This document shows, one piece after another, positions 23,011-34,108 of a stretch of 64,000 bases of DNA. The stretch's first letter is position 1. Each line of letters starts with the position of its first letter. A program made the position numbers and the translations under genes. Location of the stretch: the NCBI GenBank assembly GCA_026873275.1, contig JANTUC010000004.1:744001-808000 (forward strand), given 5' to 3'. The notes beneath the pieces were generated by a model. That model saw only the letters and a list, made by a program, of their open reading frames with translations. It had not been told where the DNA came from and ran no database searches. This DNA comes from Pseudopithomyces maydicus (lineage: Eukaryota; Ascomycota; Dothideomycetes; Pleosporales; Didymosphaeriaceae).

Positions 23011-24358
23011 ATGCCGCCTAGACGCAAACCCGAAGCCATCCAAGTAGGCCCCCGGCGTGCGCCAGATCTCACGTTCAACAGCACGTCACTGGAACCATTC
23101 CTTCGACAATACACGCGTCAGAATAGTAGGGAGACAGGCGGTGGAGATAGGCAGTTCAGGGAGGAATTCGACTTGTCTTTGCGTATTGCAGAGGTGTTGG
23201 TGAGTTTGCTGGTAAAAGTCTGGCTAACCTGATCACTGATTGTATAAAGACAAAATGGCGCGACGCACCACAAGATGCCATTCACCACCTCGTTACAAAC
23301 ATCTCAGATCCTGACCCCACAATCAGGCGATGGTATCCAACCCTTCGCTCTCAAGGTGTGAGTGATGAAGTGGCACGACAGAACCGAATCATCATCACCG
23401 TTCTACTGATGCAGCATGCCATGAACGATCGGCAAGATGGTCGAGATGGAGGTGTATCGAGTGGCGGTTTATGGCTCCCGCCTAGGTCCTATGCTCTTGA
23501 GGCACAGAAAGCAGCCACTGAACAGGGCCACCTTCCCAAGTATCCCACTTGGTATGTTAGATGGTGATACAACTTTTATTCCCTACTAAGAGTGATAGGT
23601 CTCGCAACGAAGCGGTTGCCGCTACTCCACGCGCCAGCGAAAACTGGAATTTGTCTGGTATACCTAGTCCGCAGAATCTCGGTCACCAAGGTTTCCAGGC
23701 ATCTCACAGCTCTGAGAGCCCCATCGGGAACTTGAGACCATTCTCTTCCGCATGGGCACCTACATCCTCTAGCTCGTATGGCCCACCGTCTGCAGGTTTT
23801 GGTCGTTTCGATGCAACCCCGGGCGCGACGCAACAGTACAGTCCAGTCTGGGATCGTTACGGAGGATACGGAGGATACGGTGCACCTCCGCCAGCCAGTG
23901 GCTTCCAGCACGGTACACCAAACCGCGATGTTGGCTATACAGTACCGTCAACCGGAACTCGAGAAATGCCACATAGCTTGCCTGTTAGTAGGAGTTATGA
24001 GCCTGAAGGTTTTGGCCGACTGTCTCTGTCCACCAATGACCCTGGCATCACTCCCCCTGTTCGATCAATGGGTCAAACACGTCCTCCACCTGGATTCGAG
24101 CATCGAGGACAGTCCACCTTCGGCTTCGAGACCAACCCGGCACCAATTGGTTCTGGCCGACCTCGACAAGAGGGTGGTGGTCATTATGGTGGTTGGCAAG
24201 GTAGCAGAGGCGATGCCTCGTTCGAAACACCGCACCGTGAGCGTGGAACATCTTCTCGTCAAGGTCAAGGTCAAGGCTCTCGGCACACGGCTTCTGGCAG
24301 TCGTCATGGTTCCACCAAGAAGCCAAGGCCAGATCCGGATTCTGACTCGGGGTGGTGA
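23011..24358 (+). CDS. Hypothetical protein with disordered Gly/Ser/Pro-rich C-terminus
   Basis: I do not recognise this protein. Exons are 23011–23199, 23250–23551 and 23599–24358, giving 416 aa. The ATG sits in a CCACCATG context and begins MPPRRKPEAIQVGPRRAPDL. Intron 2 (23552–23598) has a TACTAAG branch site, supporting the splice that forms YPTWSRNEAVAAT. The first 170 residues look folded, with a helical VARQNRIIITVLLMQHAMND segment and a WRDAPQDAIHHLV motif. The rest is low-complexity and probably disordered: YGGYGGYG, PPPGFEHRG, HYGGWQGSRG and an RQGQGQGSRH stretch, ending KKPRPDPDSDSGW. The Gly/Tyr/Arg composition would fit an RNA-associated protein, but this is only an inference. 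Confidence 0.7.
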
Positions 24359-25146
24359 GAGAGGATGCAGGCTTCTCCTACCATACTCTACATCAATCTT
24401 GTGATTAAATTTGTGGTTAATGTTGTGGTTAATATTGTGGCTCGTCTTACTCTGTCTCCACAGTGTCTTTAATTTGGTATTCTTACGGGATGGTGTACGA
24501 GTGAAGAGGCTTTTGCATGATGAAAGCAATGCACTCTTGCCATCCCAATGCCTTGCCACATTGAAATTTCCATACACCAACTTACACTGTTTTGTTTGCA
24601 TAGATAGCTACTGTAATTAAAAACACCGCGTTCGCTCGATGCGCAGCGGATGCTCTCCTATTGGCTAGATCGTTTGTGTGCTTCCTGTGTGTCAGAGCAA
24701 GTCGCCAAGGACAGATTTGCATCAAGGGCTAATGCAACAGCTACGTAGTGTCGGTATGAGTTGGCCATCCAGTAGATACGGCACGCAACCGGGAGACGTG
24801 TGATGCGATACGGGTTGGTGATGGTGTTGAGGAGCATTGATGGGTGACGTAACGCGGGGGCGGGGTGAAAGGTCTGCAGGGGTAGGCACGGCCGAGGCGC
24901 ACAGTTTCTGAAGTTCTGAAGTTCGTTCTGAAGGCGGGCAACAGGCCACCACCGTCGTCGTCATCCATTGCGGCTGCTACACAGGCAACAGCAAAGACAC
25001 TTGCATATTGACTGCGAGCTGTACCGCCCCTACGCTCATCGCAACGTCTGCCCGCTCCTTCCAAAGTTCGAGGTCGCGCTAGCTCAGACGGTGCCTGACC
25101 AACCTGTGCTCTGCCACTACACCTGGGCAGCTGCCAACCCGTCACA
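24359..25146. other. Intergenic region
   Basis: The 3' region of the hypothetical gene, including a 12-bp tandem repeat at 24398–24445, followed by the promoter of the phosducin-like gene. No other feature is seen. Confidence 0.5.
24398..24445. repeat. 12-bp tandem repeat, four copies
   Basis: Units of the form TTTGTGGTTAAT: the first ends GATTAAA, the second and third are nearly identical, and the fourth is degenerate (ATTGTGGCTCGT). It lies just downstream of the stop codon at 24358, probably in a 3' UTR. Confidence 0.85.
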
Positions 25147-26116
25147 ATGCAGATGCCAGATATGCCTGTGAACGTCCCCGTGGACGACCCCAACGCAGAC
25201 ACTGAATGGTCAGTGTTTAGGAACGGCCCCTTCTACAGTACCGAACACACGCTGACGAGAGCCGCTGCAGGAACGACATCCTCCGCAAGCATGGCGTTAT
25301 ACCCGAAAAGCCCCCTCGCCGACGCCTATGATCCAGGAAGCACTCGAGGAGGCTCGCAGATTGGCCCATGAGAACAGACTGGAGGGCAAGGACCTGGACG
25401 AGCTCGCCGAACTGGAAGACGACGAGGATGACGAGTTCCTCGAGCAATATCGGTAACAAGCAGCCGTCGCAGCCTGGTTACCATAGTCCATGCCTAACAA
25501 GGACCAGGAAGAAGCGCATGCACGAGCTGTCCACCATCAAGACGGCCTCAGTGTACAACCAGGTATACCACCTCCAGAAGCCCGACTACTCGCGAGACGT
25601 CACCGAAGCCTCCAGCAAGGCCTATGTACTGGTGCTTTTGACCTCGTCGCACGGCACCAACGGCGAGTCCAGGATACTGATTGAGATCTGGCGGGAGCTG
25701 GCGAAGCGGTTTGGAGACGTCAAGTTCTGTCAGATACGCGCCGATCTCTGCATAGAAGGCTACCCGGAGAAGAACACACCGACTGTGCTTGTTTACAAGG
25801 ACGGTGACATCAAAAAGCAGCTGGTTACGTTGCGTGAGTTGCGTGGGACGCAGACCAATGCAGGAGGTAAGCCGGCCGTTTCCCTAAGAAAGGCTCTTGT
25901 GCGCGCACAGGTTGCCTGCCATGCTCTGTTCGGGAAGACTTGCTAATTCTACGGCTTGTGACAGACGTGGAGCAACTATTGGTCGACATCGGTGCAGTGC
26001 GCATTGGGGATACACGTCTGCGGCGCAATAAGATAGAAGATGGAGCAGACACTAGCGCATCCAAGATAAGGCAGAGCAAGTCCGTTGCGGATCCGGACGA
26101 CAGTGATTGGGATTGA
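25147..26116 (+). CDS. Phosducin-like protein (Plp2/PDCL3 type), with one frame break
   Basis: Cytosolic thioredoxin-fold co-chaperone that assists the CCT/TRiC chaperonin in folding actin, tubulin and related clients. Exons are 25147–25208, 25271–25452, 25508–25866 and 25965–26116. The N-terminal motif is WNDILRKHGVIPEKPP and is followed by SPTPMIQEALEEARRLAHEN. A thioredoxin-like domain contains AYVLVLLTSSHGTNGESRIL, KFCQIRADLCIEGYPEKNTP and TVLVYKDGDI, and the acidic tail ends DPDDSDWD. The two conserved parts of exon 2 are in different frames. Reading through the C5 run at 25311–25315 leads to a stop at 25329–25331. One missing base there accounts for the whole gene, and the summed exon length (755 nt) is exactly one short of a multiple of three. 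With the base restored the protein would be 251 aa. Confidence 0.88.
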
Positions 26117-27623
26117 GGTAGGTGCAAAAGTGTCAGTGGTGCAGTGATTAGCTACAGCAACTACTAGCATCACCTTGAGTCCCAAGGTGCCTGAGATCAA
26201 TAGACTCGATGATGGAGTCAACAAGCCGTTACGACGATGGACAAGTCATGATCAAGCCGGGGGCTACGCACAGAAACACCATTGAGGCGGTGCACACGAA
26301 GAGCTCGGCAGACAGAATGTATAGATGCAGGCTAAAATGCACGCAACATACGACAGGCGACTCACATTGCTGCGTGCAGCGCTCCGATAGTCAATGCCAT
26401 TCCCCACTTGCTGACTTGTCATGCATCCCGGTGCCATTGACCGGGGGTGGGTTATCTAATAGCTAATCTGCCGCTCGCTAGCTTACTTAAGGTGTCACAT
26501 AGAATTTTTGCGGAGCTGACATGGCGCAGAAGCTGCTGACACCAAACGTGCAGGATCGTCATCTCGAGGAGCGACGGGGGTCCCGAGCAGACCCCCTCGC
26601 TAATATGCACAGAGGTCCATGCTTTGGCCCCATGCCAACAACACCAAACATTGTTGTCTGCACCCCGTAGCGTTTTGAGGAATAGACCCCGAGCCCGAAG
26701 CCTGGGCCGGCAGCATGCTCGCTGCGGCTTCGTCACACGGTGATGTGCCTTCCCGCAACACGAACCGACCCTTGGTCTTGAACAGGCCTAGGCATTCCTT
26801 CCGACATGCACAGAAGACCGCAAAGAATAGAGCGGTGAATCGTTGCCTGCCATGTCATTGGATCGCCAATGACGCGACAGACCGATCGAGCCTTCTTCTG
26901 TGCCAGAGGAGCTCGAGCATGTCGTCTGGCCAGTGACGAGCATCGAGGAGGGGCTCGTTGCCGTGTAATATCCGGCCGCTGGGCAGGGCTGTGTAAAGCT
27001 CGCCAATCACGGTGTCTTGGGCATGTATCGTGCTTGCAGCCTGACAATGTTCATCATGTTCAGAACCATGACCGCGGCTTGATATCAGGCAAAGGGGTTG
27101 CCTAGAAGTTTGTGCATGTGAAAATAGCACGAGTACTCTGGCGAAGCCTCTGTACAATGACGACGAATGGCCGAGCAAAAGCCCGAGGTGACCTCACTCT
27201 CGTATACACTCTAGTCTTTCACCATGGGGATGAGGCTGACCGGTAACCAGGCGTATGACTGATTTCGAGATTTTGATTCTCTGAAACTATCAGGGTACTG
27301 ATTACTATCTAGGTGTGGATCACGCATATAGCGATGGTCGTGGCTGTGGCCGTGGATGTGAATGTGCTCATGAGTGCCTCGAAACTGCAAGACAATCTGC
27401 CGTTGAACCACGACTTTTGGAGGCCCCCTGTTCCCAAAACAAAACTACCCAGATCCATTGAAATGCTGATCAAAGTGTGAAACATCCAGCACCAAGACGC
27501 CATAATCAAAAGCTGTCCGCCGGTGGACGCTTTGCAAATATAATCAAGAACGGGTATAACGTGAATCAGACCGTAAAACTCCTGGGCATCAACCCCGACG
27601 CAATGGGCAGTCGGGGTACGAGG
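26117..27623. other. Gene-free stretch
   Basis: About 1.5 kb between two genes whose 3' ends face each other. Several ORFs of 60–107 codons exist on both strands, but none shows a domain, a splice-compatible partner or a protein-like composition. No tRNA or clear repeat was found. Confidence 0.5.
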
Positions 27624-28661
27624 CTAAATCAATTCGTCGCCGCCACTCCTCCTTGAGCTCTCAATCGCGGCCCACACTATGGTCTCTTCAAAGACGGGGC
27701 CACGGCCATCGCACCGGGCGGCGCCCTTTAGGCGCTCGCACACATCGGCTATGTCGACCAGACCTTGCTTGACGAGAGGGTGGGACTGTATGAGGTCCCA
27801 GGTCTGGGCAGCAGGGATCTCGCGGCTCTTGTTCTTCCGGCGGGAGGCAGCGTGGTCCATCTCGGCGCTGTTGACCACGCTGCCGTTGGAGAGCTCCTGC
27901 ACGTTGTAGGCATCGTCTCCCTCCTCGAGAGGCAGGTGTGCGCCGGGGGAGGGGTAGCTGGCAGAGACGGGCCTCGAAGACGTGGGCGACTGGGCGGTGG
28001 TGGCGCGCAGGATCTCGTTCTCGGTGCGGGCGCGCTGCAGGGCGAGCTTCAGGCGCTCGTTGTCGGACTGCAGCGAGTGGGTGCTGGACTCGAGGGCAGA
28101 CAGCTTGGCCTCGAGGTCCCGTACGTGACGTTCTTTGCGCTCGCGAAAGGCACGTTGTCTGGACAGGCAGGAGTCAGCTCAGGTGTCGAGACGGCAAGCT
28201 TGGAAGCATGGAAGCTCCCAAGGCACGACGTACGCTGCTCGGTTCTGGGCCTTCCGCCGGCTCTGTGCGGGCGTCAGGGCTGCTTCCTTCTCCTCACTGC
28301 TGCTCCGCGTCCTGCTCGCCCGCGCATCCTCAACCTCGCCGCCAATGCCGCTGTCCACGCTGCCGACCTGCAGGGGCGTCGCCGCTACGGCGGGGTCGGG
28401 GCTCCCGTGGGTGGTGGGCAGCCCGCTGGTGAATGAGAAGGCGTCGTAGGGACCGCCCAGGAAGCCGGACTCCAAGGGTTCCTGCAAGCGATCAGCCAAG
28501 CGCTCCAGCGGCTCTAGAGCGGTGCGGGGTTCCGTGTCCGAGTCGGCCTGAGGACTTACGATGCTGCGGATGGTGTCCGGATCCACGCCCTGGCCGAAGC
28601 CGTTGTTGGGCATGCCCATGAAGTAGGGCTGGGGCGTTGCGCCGAAGAAAGAGTAGTCCAT
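27624..28661 (-). CDS. AP-1-like bZIP transcription factor
   Basis: Nuclear DNA-binding regulator of the fungal Yap/Pap1-like bZIP group. Exons are 28661–28560, 28481–28234 and 28158–27624, giving 294 aa. The start is MDYSFFGATPQPYFMGMPNN. The basic region and zipper (SRRKAQNRAAQRAFRERKER, then leucine heptads through LEAKLSALESSTHSLQSDNERL) are joined across the second intron (28233–28159). The N-x-x-A-Q-x-x-F-R signature is typical of AP-1-like fungal factors. The C-terminal block HPLVKQGLVDIADVCERLKG with CDGRGPVFEE carries two conserved cysteines. The first intron (28559–28482) has a perfect GTAAGT donor, a CTGAT branch and a CAG acceptor, but is 78 nt and open; an unspliced transcript would add 26 residues after residue 34. 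Which stress or nitrogen pathway it controls cannot be read here. Confidence 0.9.
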
Positions 28662-31600
28662 GGCGCTGCTGGCCGTGTGCGCGGGGCGTCTGCCTCTTCT
28701 GGTTCTGCGTGTGGCTCTGGGTCGAGATGACGGATGGGTGGTGGTGCAAGCAGCAAGCTCGGAGGCGAGTTGCGGGTCGTGCGGAGCCAGCTGGGTAGAG
28801 GCAGCGAGCGTGAGGGTATTTAACACAGGCTGAGATGCGGGCTGCCAGCAGGGGGATTCACACAACCCTGGGCCGGTATGGCGTCCATGCATTTGCCATG
28901 CTACCCCGGCGTTGAGGAAGAACGGCCTGGGGCGCCTCTTCTCTGCCACGCTGCAACGCTCGCTGCTTAGTAGGCCTGCCCTATGTCGCCGTGCATGGCC
29001 CACCTCGCTGCCCTTTGGTTCACCTGCAGCCTAGGACAAGCGCGTGGGAGCAATCAGCCACAGAATCCTCCTTGCCTACTGGTTCGCCGTGCCCCTCACG
29101 GCATGGACCCATTCGCAGACACGCCGGCGCTGCAGCCGCTCACTGGTGCCTCCCCCGGGGCTTGGGCCCTCATGCTCGTCGATTCCATTGCGGGTGCAGT
29201 GCATCCTGCTGACTTGACTTGGACGACCAACGCTCCTCATCATGCATTCTGATGCATACTTACACACCGTGCGCCTTTCACCGCTAACACGGCGGACAGC
29301 GGCCGCTTGTCGGGGAGAGCGTCCGTTCGGCGAAGCTAACATTGAATCCATCCTCCAGCTCCAGCGATCAAGTGGAACCTTGTCGCCGATCACGAGATTG
29401 GCAGGCACTGACAGGCACCTGGACTCCATCCAGCCCTGGAGCCCCTCCTGGTGGACGGCATCGACAGGTTCCCACACGGGTACCTATTGTAGGTGCTCCA
29501 CCGTATATCCGAAGCTCGGAAAACCCCAAGAGAAAAAAAACTGGACACGGCGCTCGGCTTCTCATCCTGGCCCCATAATCTACGGGCTGTCGTCAGCGCT
29601 AGGCTGGGCTGAATCGAACAGACGCCTATCCCGCCAATCATGGCCGTTCGACTTGGTGTATGGTATCAGGTACGCCTGTAATGTTACAACTCGCCTACGG
29701 TTTCGAGCGTCTCTTTACTGTACCTCTGGGTCATCTAGACCAAGCCTAATCTTGCGCGGTAAATCTTTGCCGCTGCCGTTAGTACCACCTCTCCTTCTGG
29801 CCAACCAGCCCCCGCCGCTTCATCAGGCCGGCGTGGCGGGCAAGTGTCCCGCCCGGTCTCTTTCTACTTGCACCAGTCTTGTCACTCCTCCAAGCTGATG
29901 ACCTCGGCGTGCGCCATAAAGACCCTGCAGTCTTAATCCCACGTCGCTACAGGGTAGGCCTGGAATAGCCTAAAGCTTCCTCGCTGTACAAAATCGCCTA
30001 TTCGACACACTGCCCTATGACTCCTTGGCTGTATACTGCACACTGGAAGAGCAGCGCAAGAATTGCACCGCCTAATGGATCGACTACCCGCTCTTTCACT
30101 ATGCGGTTGTAGTAGTTTCCATGTCTATCACCTTTTAGGTCTCTGATAACTTGCTCATCTCAGCCACACCCATCAGCGAGCCACAGCTGAGGGAGTGCTC
30201 ATTTCTTTGTCTCCTCACGGACTTGAACCCCGCTTTCAGCGAACTTAGTTGTTGGGGGGTCTAACCAGTGCCACCGAGCGCCCGTGACGATTTGCCTTCG
30301 GAAAAGATAACCTATATTCCAGCTCTCTATCCGAAGGCCCAAAAGTGTGCTAAACTGGTCATACACGTGGCCAAGCCTTCCCCACTGCTTCCTCGGCGTA
30401 TCACTTCGGTAAGGCAACATTGTGAAATACAGAATGCGGGTGCGTGGATCATAGGACAGGAGAGGTTCAAGCACGCCACTCCGGGAGACTGGCTCTGCCT
30501 AGAGCGTCGGAGCTACCAGCTGGGCCCTAGACTAGCATGCCACGACATTAGACTGCGGGATGGGCACCGAACATCAGCTTAGAACACAGGTGAACTTACG
30601 CCCCATGGGCTCCGACCCTTAAGCTTGGGCCTTTGCCGTCCTGAAGGATGTCTTCAAGACATATATGGAAATTGGTCCGCGCCCTATAACGCTCAGTTGG
30701 CACAACTTTGCTCTTTGCAATTCACACCTCAGATCAAACAAAGGCTTTGCAACTAAACTGAAAGGTTGAAAGGAACCAGTGGGAATGAATAATTACCTTG
30801 TGAGAAAGCTCCGATGTAAGCGAGTTTCGCATTTGCTCGAATATTGTCTTATACACTCCCTTGTCCGAGGTTAAAACTCGCTTCGAGCTCGTTGGGGCCA
30901 AACCCACAGTGTCATCTTGGCAACGAAGGGGCTCGTGTCTCGGAGATCAGGTTAAATTGCTCGAGTGGTGCTTTCGACGGCTGTGTCTCCCAGTGGATTC
31001 ATCGCGTAGGGTTGAACCCTTGCGCCTGGTCGTGGGGGAACCACGCCGCATACACACATACGTGCGATCCTTCCACGTACTACGTGCCGCTCTCAAGATG
31101 GAGATTTGATTACCGATTGGGCAGGAGAAATAAGAAGATGCAAGCAAGGAGTCCGTAATTTCTTGGTATTCTCGACTCTGACATTTCCTTCGAGCCACGC
31201 GGAATGGCATGTTCTGGTGCAGGGTGGATATCCATTGCCTTTACCTGTACGTATGAGTATGAGCAATATTTAGCGAGTGTAACCATGTGCGGCGTATCAC
31301 CGCTCTTTCATCGATAGCAACATTGGCACCGCTACATGTCAAAGTAATACTGGAATGGGAAAGAGGAGTGTTCGAATCATGACGCATTGGGTTTAGCGTG
31401 TTGTAGGATAATACCATCGGTAATGCGTCGCCGAGCAATTGCGCGACTGGGCACCGACAACTTCATTGCAACATGCCTATCAAATCGTATTGAAGGAGAT
31501 AGACATGTCTTGGCTAAACAAGCGAATAAGGACACCATAGGTCGGTAAGCTTGAGATCAGTGATGCCTGCAAAGTAAAAATTGTATATAAACGACCACCT

Positions 31601-33130
31601 TGGCCGCTTGTATTTTTCGTATGCGTCTTACTACTAATACATCCGTAAACTCAAATTGGTTTCAGAGATAGAAGCCCAGGCCTACAGAGCGGTGAAACTA
31701 CATGCTCGTCTTTCATGGTTTACACACACATACACATGTCTGTTACTCTGTTCTGCAACATTGACTAAATGATTGGACACGCAGGATTGTGTAGCACGAC
31801 CTTGTGCATGTGTGTCAAAGGTTCTTAGAGCCGGTCCCATGGTTCAGAGTACTAGCCAAAGGAAGAACCGTGGTTGAAACTCCGCTCTCACGGTGTCCGG
31901 CACCGCACAAATATCGGTTCTGGTACCGAGTTCTCGATTAAGGTTCAGATGCCGGTAGGGACGAGTAAATTGATGACGCGCCTGCTTCGTGCATTGGTGA
32001 CACGGCAGGATGGACCCTAGACTGGACCTCGGCACTTCCTATGTACCTCATTGTATAGACCTCGGAGGATAAGAGATGCCAAATTCCAATCTATACTATT
32101 CCATGCATCACGGACATGGTCCCACCAATTTGCGTCAAGTCTTCATTGTTCTGCGTGCGAGAACCAAGTGCGGGCATTCTAACAACGCATTTTCTCGCTT
32201 CCAACGCATCTTATCTCTATTTTCTTTCTCCCCCACTTTCACGAAATACGAGACATGGGTGAACGGTGGCTCATGTTGGTATTATGGTGGCTATCGAGAG
32301 GTGGCGAATGAGCGGTGCAGATGAAGACGATGTGCAGTCGCTAGCGAAAGCTGACGCACACGCGTGAGGGTTAAGCTTCTTGTACGGGGCGTCTGCTCAT
32401 AAGCTTATCACACTCTGGTCCCGCTTTCACGGTCAGCCCACGTGGTGAATTTCACTTGTAGCAGTCGCGATCCATGAGAAAATCCGGGACGACTGTAAAA
32501 ATGCTGGAGAGACAGGTTCCCCCGACATGTTACAGGAGATGTATCTAGACTGAGTTCTCTACCGTTTTTGTCTCGGGGAAGTACAGGAAGCGAGGCGTGT
32601 AATGAATCGCGATATTGTAGATACGGTTCCCCATGGAAAGCTTGGTGAGGCTTAGTAAAGCTTGGCTGGTAAGGAAATGTCGGATTAGGCAATGAGAGTG
32701 AGAGGAGGAACAAGCCATTGCGCGAAAACCCGACATCCTATTCTGCATGCTCCAGAGAAGCCTGAATACCTACTAAGACATGGGAACTGGCTATAAGGCT
32801 AGCCCTGTAGTCAGATTTTAGGTTGTTATTCCGATTGGGGCGGATGCTATGCCGAGTAGGAACCAGGTGCATATAGAACCAAACCGATATGCTATCTAGG
32901 AATCGCAGATTCTCCATAAATTCGCCATGGGTGTCCAGGCCGAAGGTCGGATACAGTGCGCAAGTTTATAGACTATGTACTAAAGCTATAGTTCTATACC
33001 AGAGCCTTTAGCGCTTAGTACCTGGCCTGGGAGAACAGGACCGGGTGCAATGACTCGGTGCTGATATGGTCGCAAATCACTTTAAATATATTTCAAGAAT
33101 GCCTTCAATCTGTTGTTTCACTCGGAAAAC
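28662..33130. other. 4.5-kb region without recognisable protein genes
   Basis: The largest empty stretch in the window. 28.7–29.0 kb is probably the bZIP promoter and leader. The rest holds short ORFs (up to about 218 codons at 29242–29898, Pro/Ser/Arg-rich and without a domain). A degenerate tRNA-like sequence lies near 30211–30290. I saw no transposase, reverse transcriptase or terminal repeats. Confidence 0.5.
30211..30290 (-). other. Degenerate tRNA-like / Pol III promoter-like sequence
   Basis: On the minus strand an A-box-like TGGCACTGGTTAGAC is followed about 28 nt later by a B-box-like GGGTTCAAGTCC. The flanking acceptor and anticodon stems do not pair, and the A box seems to have lost two bases. 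It could be a tRNA relic or the head of a tRNA-derived short interspersed element. Confidence 0.3.
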
Positions 33131-34084
33131 ATGTCGGCGGATGCTAAGCCAACGGTACTTTTCGTGCATGGGAACTGGCACAGTCCCGCACATCTTGCTC
33201 CTGTCCGGGATCTCTTTAGCAAAGCAGGGTATCCCACTTCGTGCCCAAGACTAGCTAGTTGCGATGCAGTTCCATTCGTTGGGCCTTACGAGGATGCGGA
33301 AAGTCTCTTGCCAGAGCTCGTGGAATTAGTCGAAGCCCGAGGTAAAGATGTAATCGTGGTTGCGCATTCATACGGCGGTCTAGTAGCTACACAAGCTATA
33401 TCGAAGGGTTTCGCGAAGAAAGTACGCGGTAATGAAGGGAAAAAAGGTGGCATATTGAGGATAGTGTACCTTTGTGCTTTCTTGATGTTCGAAGGTGAAA
33501 CTGCGCTGTCGCAATTCGGGATTGGTCCTTCCGACCCGTTCCCGCCTCACGTACTGATCGATGTAAGTTGTCGTGAATTTTTATTCTTGTGGGATCTAAA
33601 CTAAGAAGGCCATTTAGGAAAATGAAATGGTCACACTACAAGACCCGGCGCAACGCTTCTACGGCGATCTCTCTCCACAAGAACAGCAGCACTGGGTCGA
33701 GCAGTTGATGCCAAATTCCATAAGAGTTATGAAGACACCCGTAAGTAATGACCAAGTGGAAGGCAAGCGTGTAATATTTCTTGCCACTACAAGACAATCT
33801 ATTTTGTCTTGTTGATTCACGGCATCAAGTACTTTCGGGGTTTCCTCCAACTCTCTCATCTTTACTAACTCCTGATCCAGCTAAGTCATTCGGCATATTC
33901 ACATTACCCAATAACGTACATATTCTGTGAGGACGATAAAGCAATACCTATTGATGTGCAGAAACATATGGTTCAAAAGGCAAGAAACTTGGGTATTGAG
34001 ATACAGGATTACACCTTGAAATCTTCACACAGCCCATTTCTTAGTATGCCAGGAAAATTATTGGAGATTGTAGAGAACTTGTGA
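33131..34084 (+). CDS. Alpha/beta hydrolase
   Basis: Serine hydrolase of the alpha/beta-hydrolase fold; the substrate is unknown. Exons are 33131–33562, 33618–33740 and 33881–34084, giving 252 aa. TVLFVHGNWHSPAHL carries the oxyanion-hole HG motif. The nucleophile elbow VVAHSYGGLVA places Ser at residue 80. The predicted acid lies in YIFCEDDKAIP (Asp203 or Asp204), and the catalytic His is His235 in LKSSHSPFLS. Intron 2 (33741–33880) is long for this window at 140 nt, with a perfect TACTAAC branch. An upstream in-frame ATG at 33113 would add six residues. The gene is tail-to-tail with the FAD oxidase, with only 24 bp between the two stop codons. This packing and the enzyme types suggest, without proof, that the pair acts in one small-molecule pathway. 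Confidence 0.88.
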
Positions 34085-34108
34085 AATTTTAAAAAATCTA
34101 CGCGGCAA

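Noticed and set aside
25305..25320. Programmed -1 ribosomal frameshift as explanation for the phosducin-like break
   Set aside because: The site is not a proper X-XXY-YYZ heptamer, and three similar breaks at unrelated homopolymers make an assembly error simpler.
27765..28436. Plus-strand ORF antisense to the bZIP gene
   Set aside because: Shadow of the bZIP coding sequence; its translation lacks any domain.
29242..29898. 218-codon plus-strand ORF in the gene-free interval
   Set aside because: No domain and a Ser/Arg/Pro-rich random-like composition.
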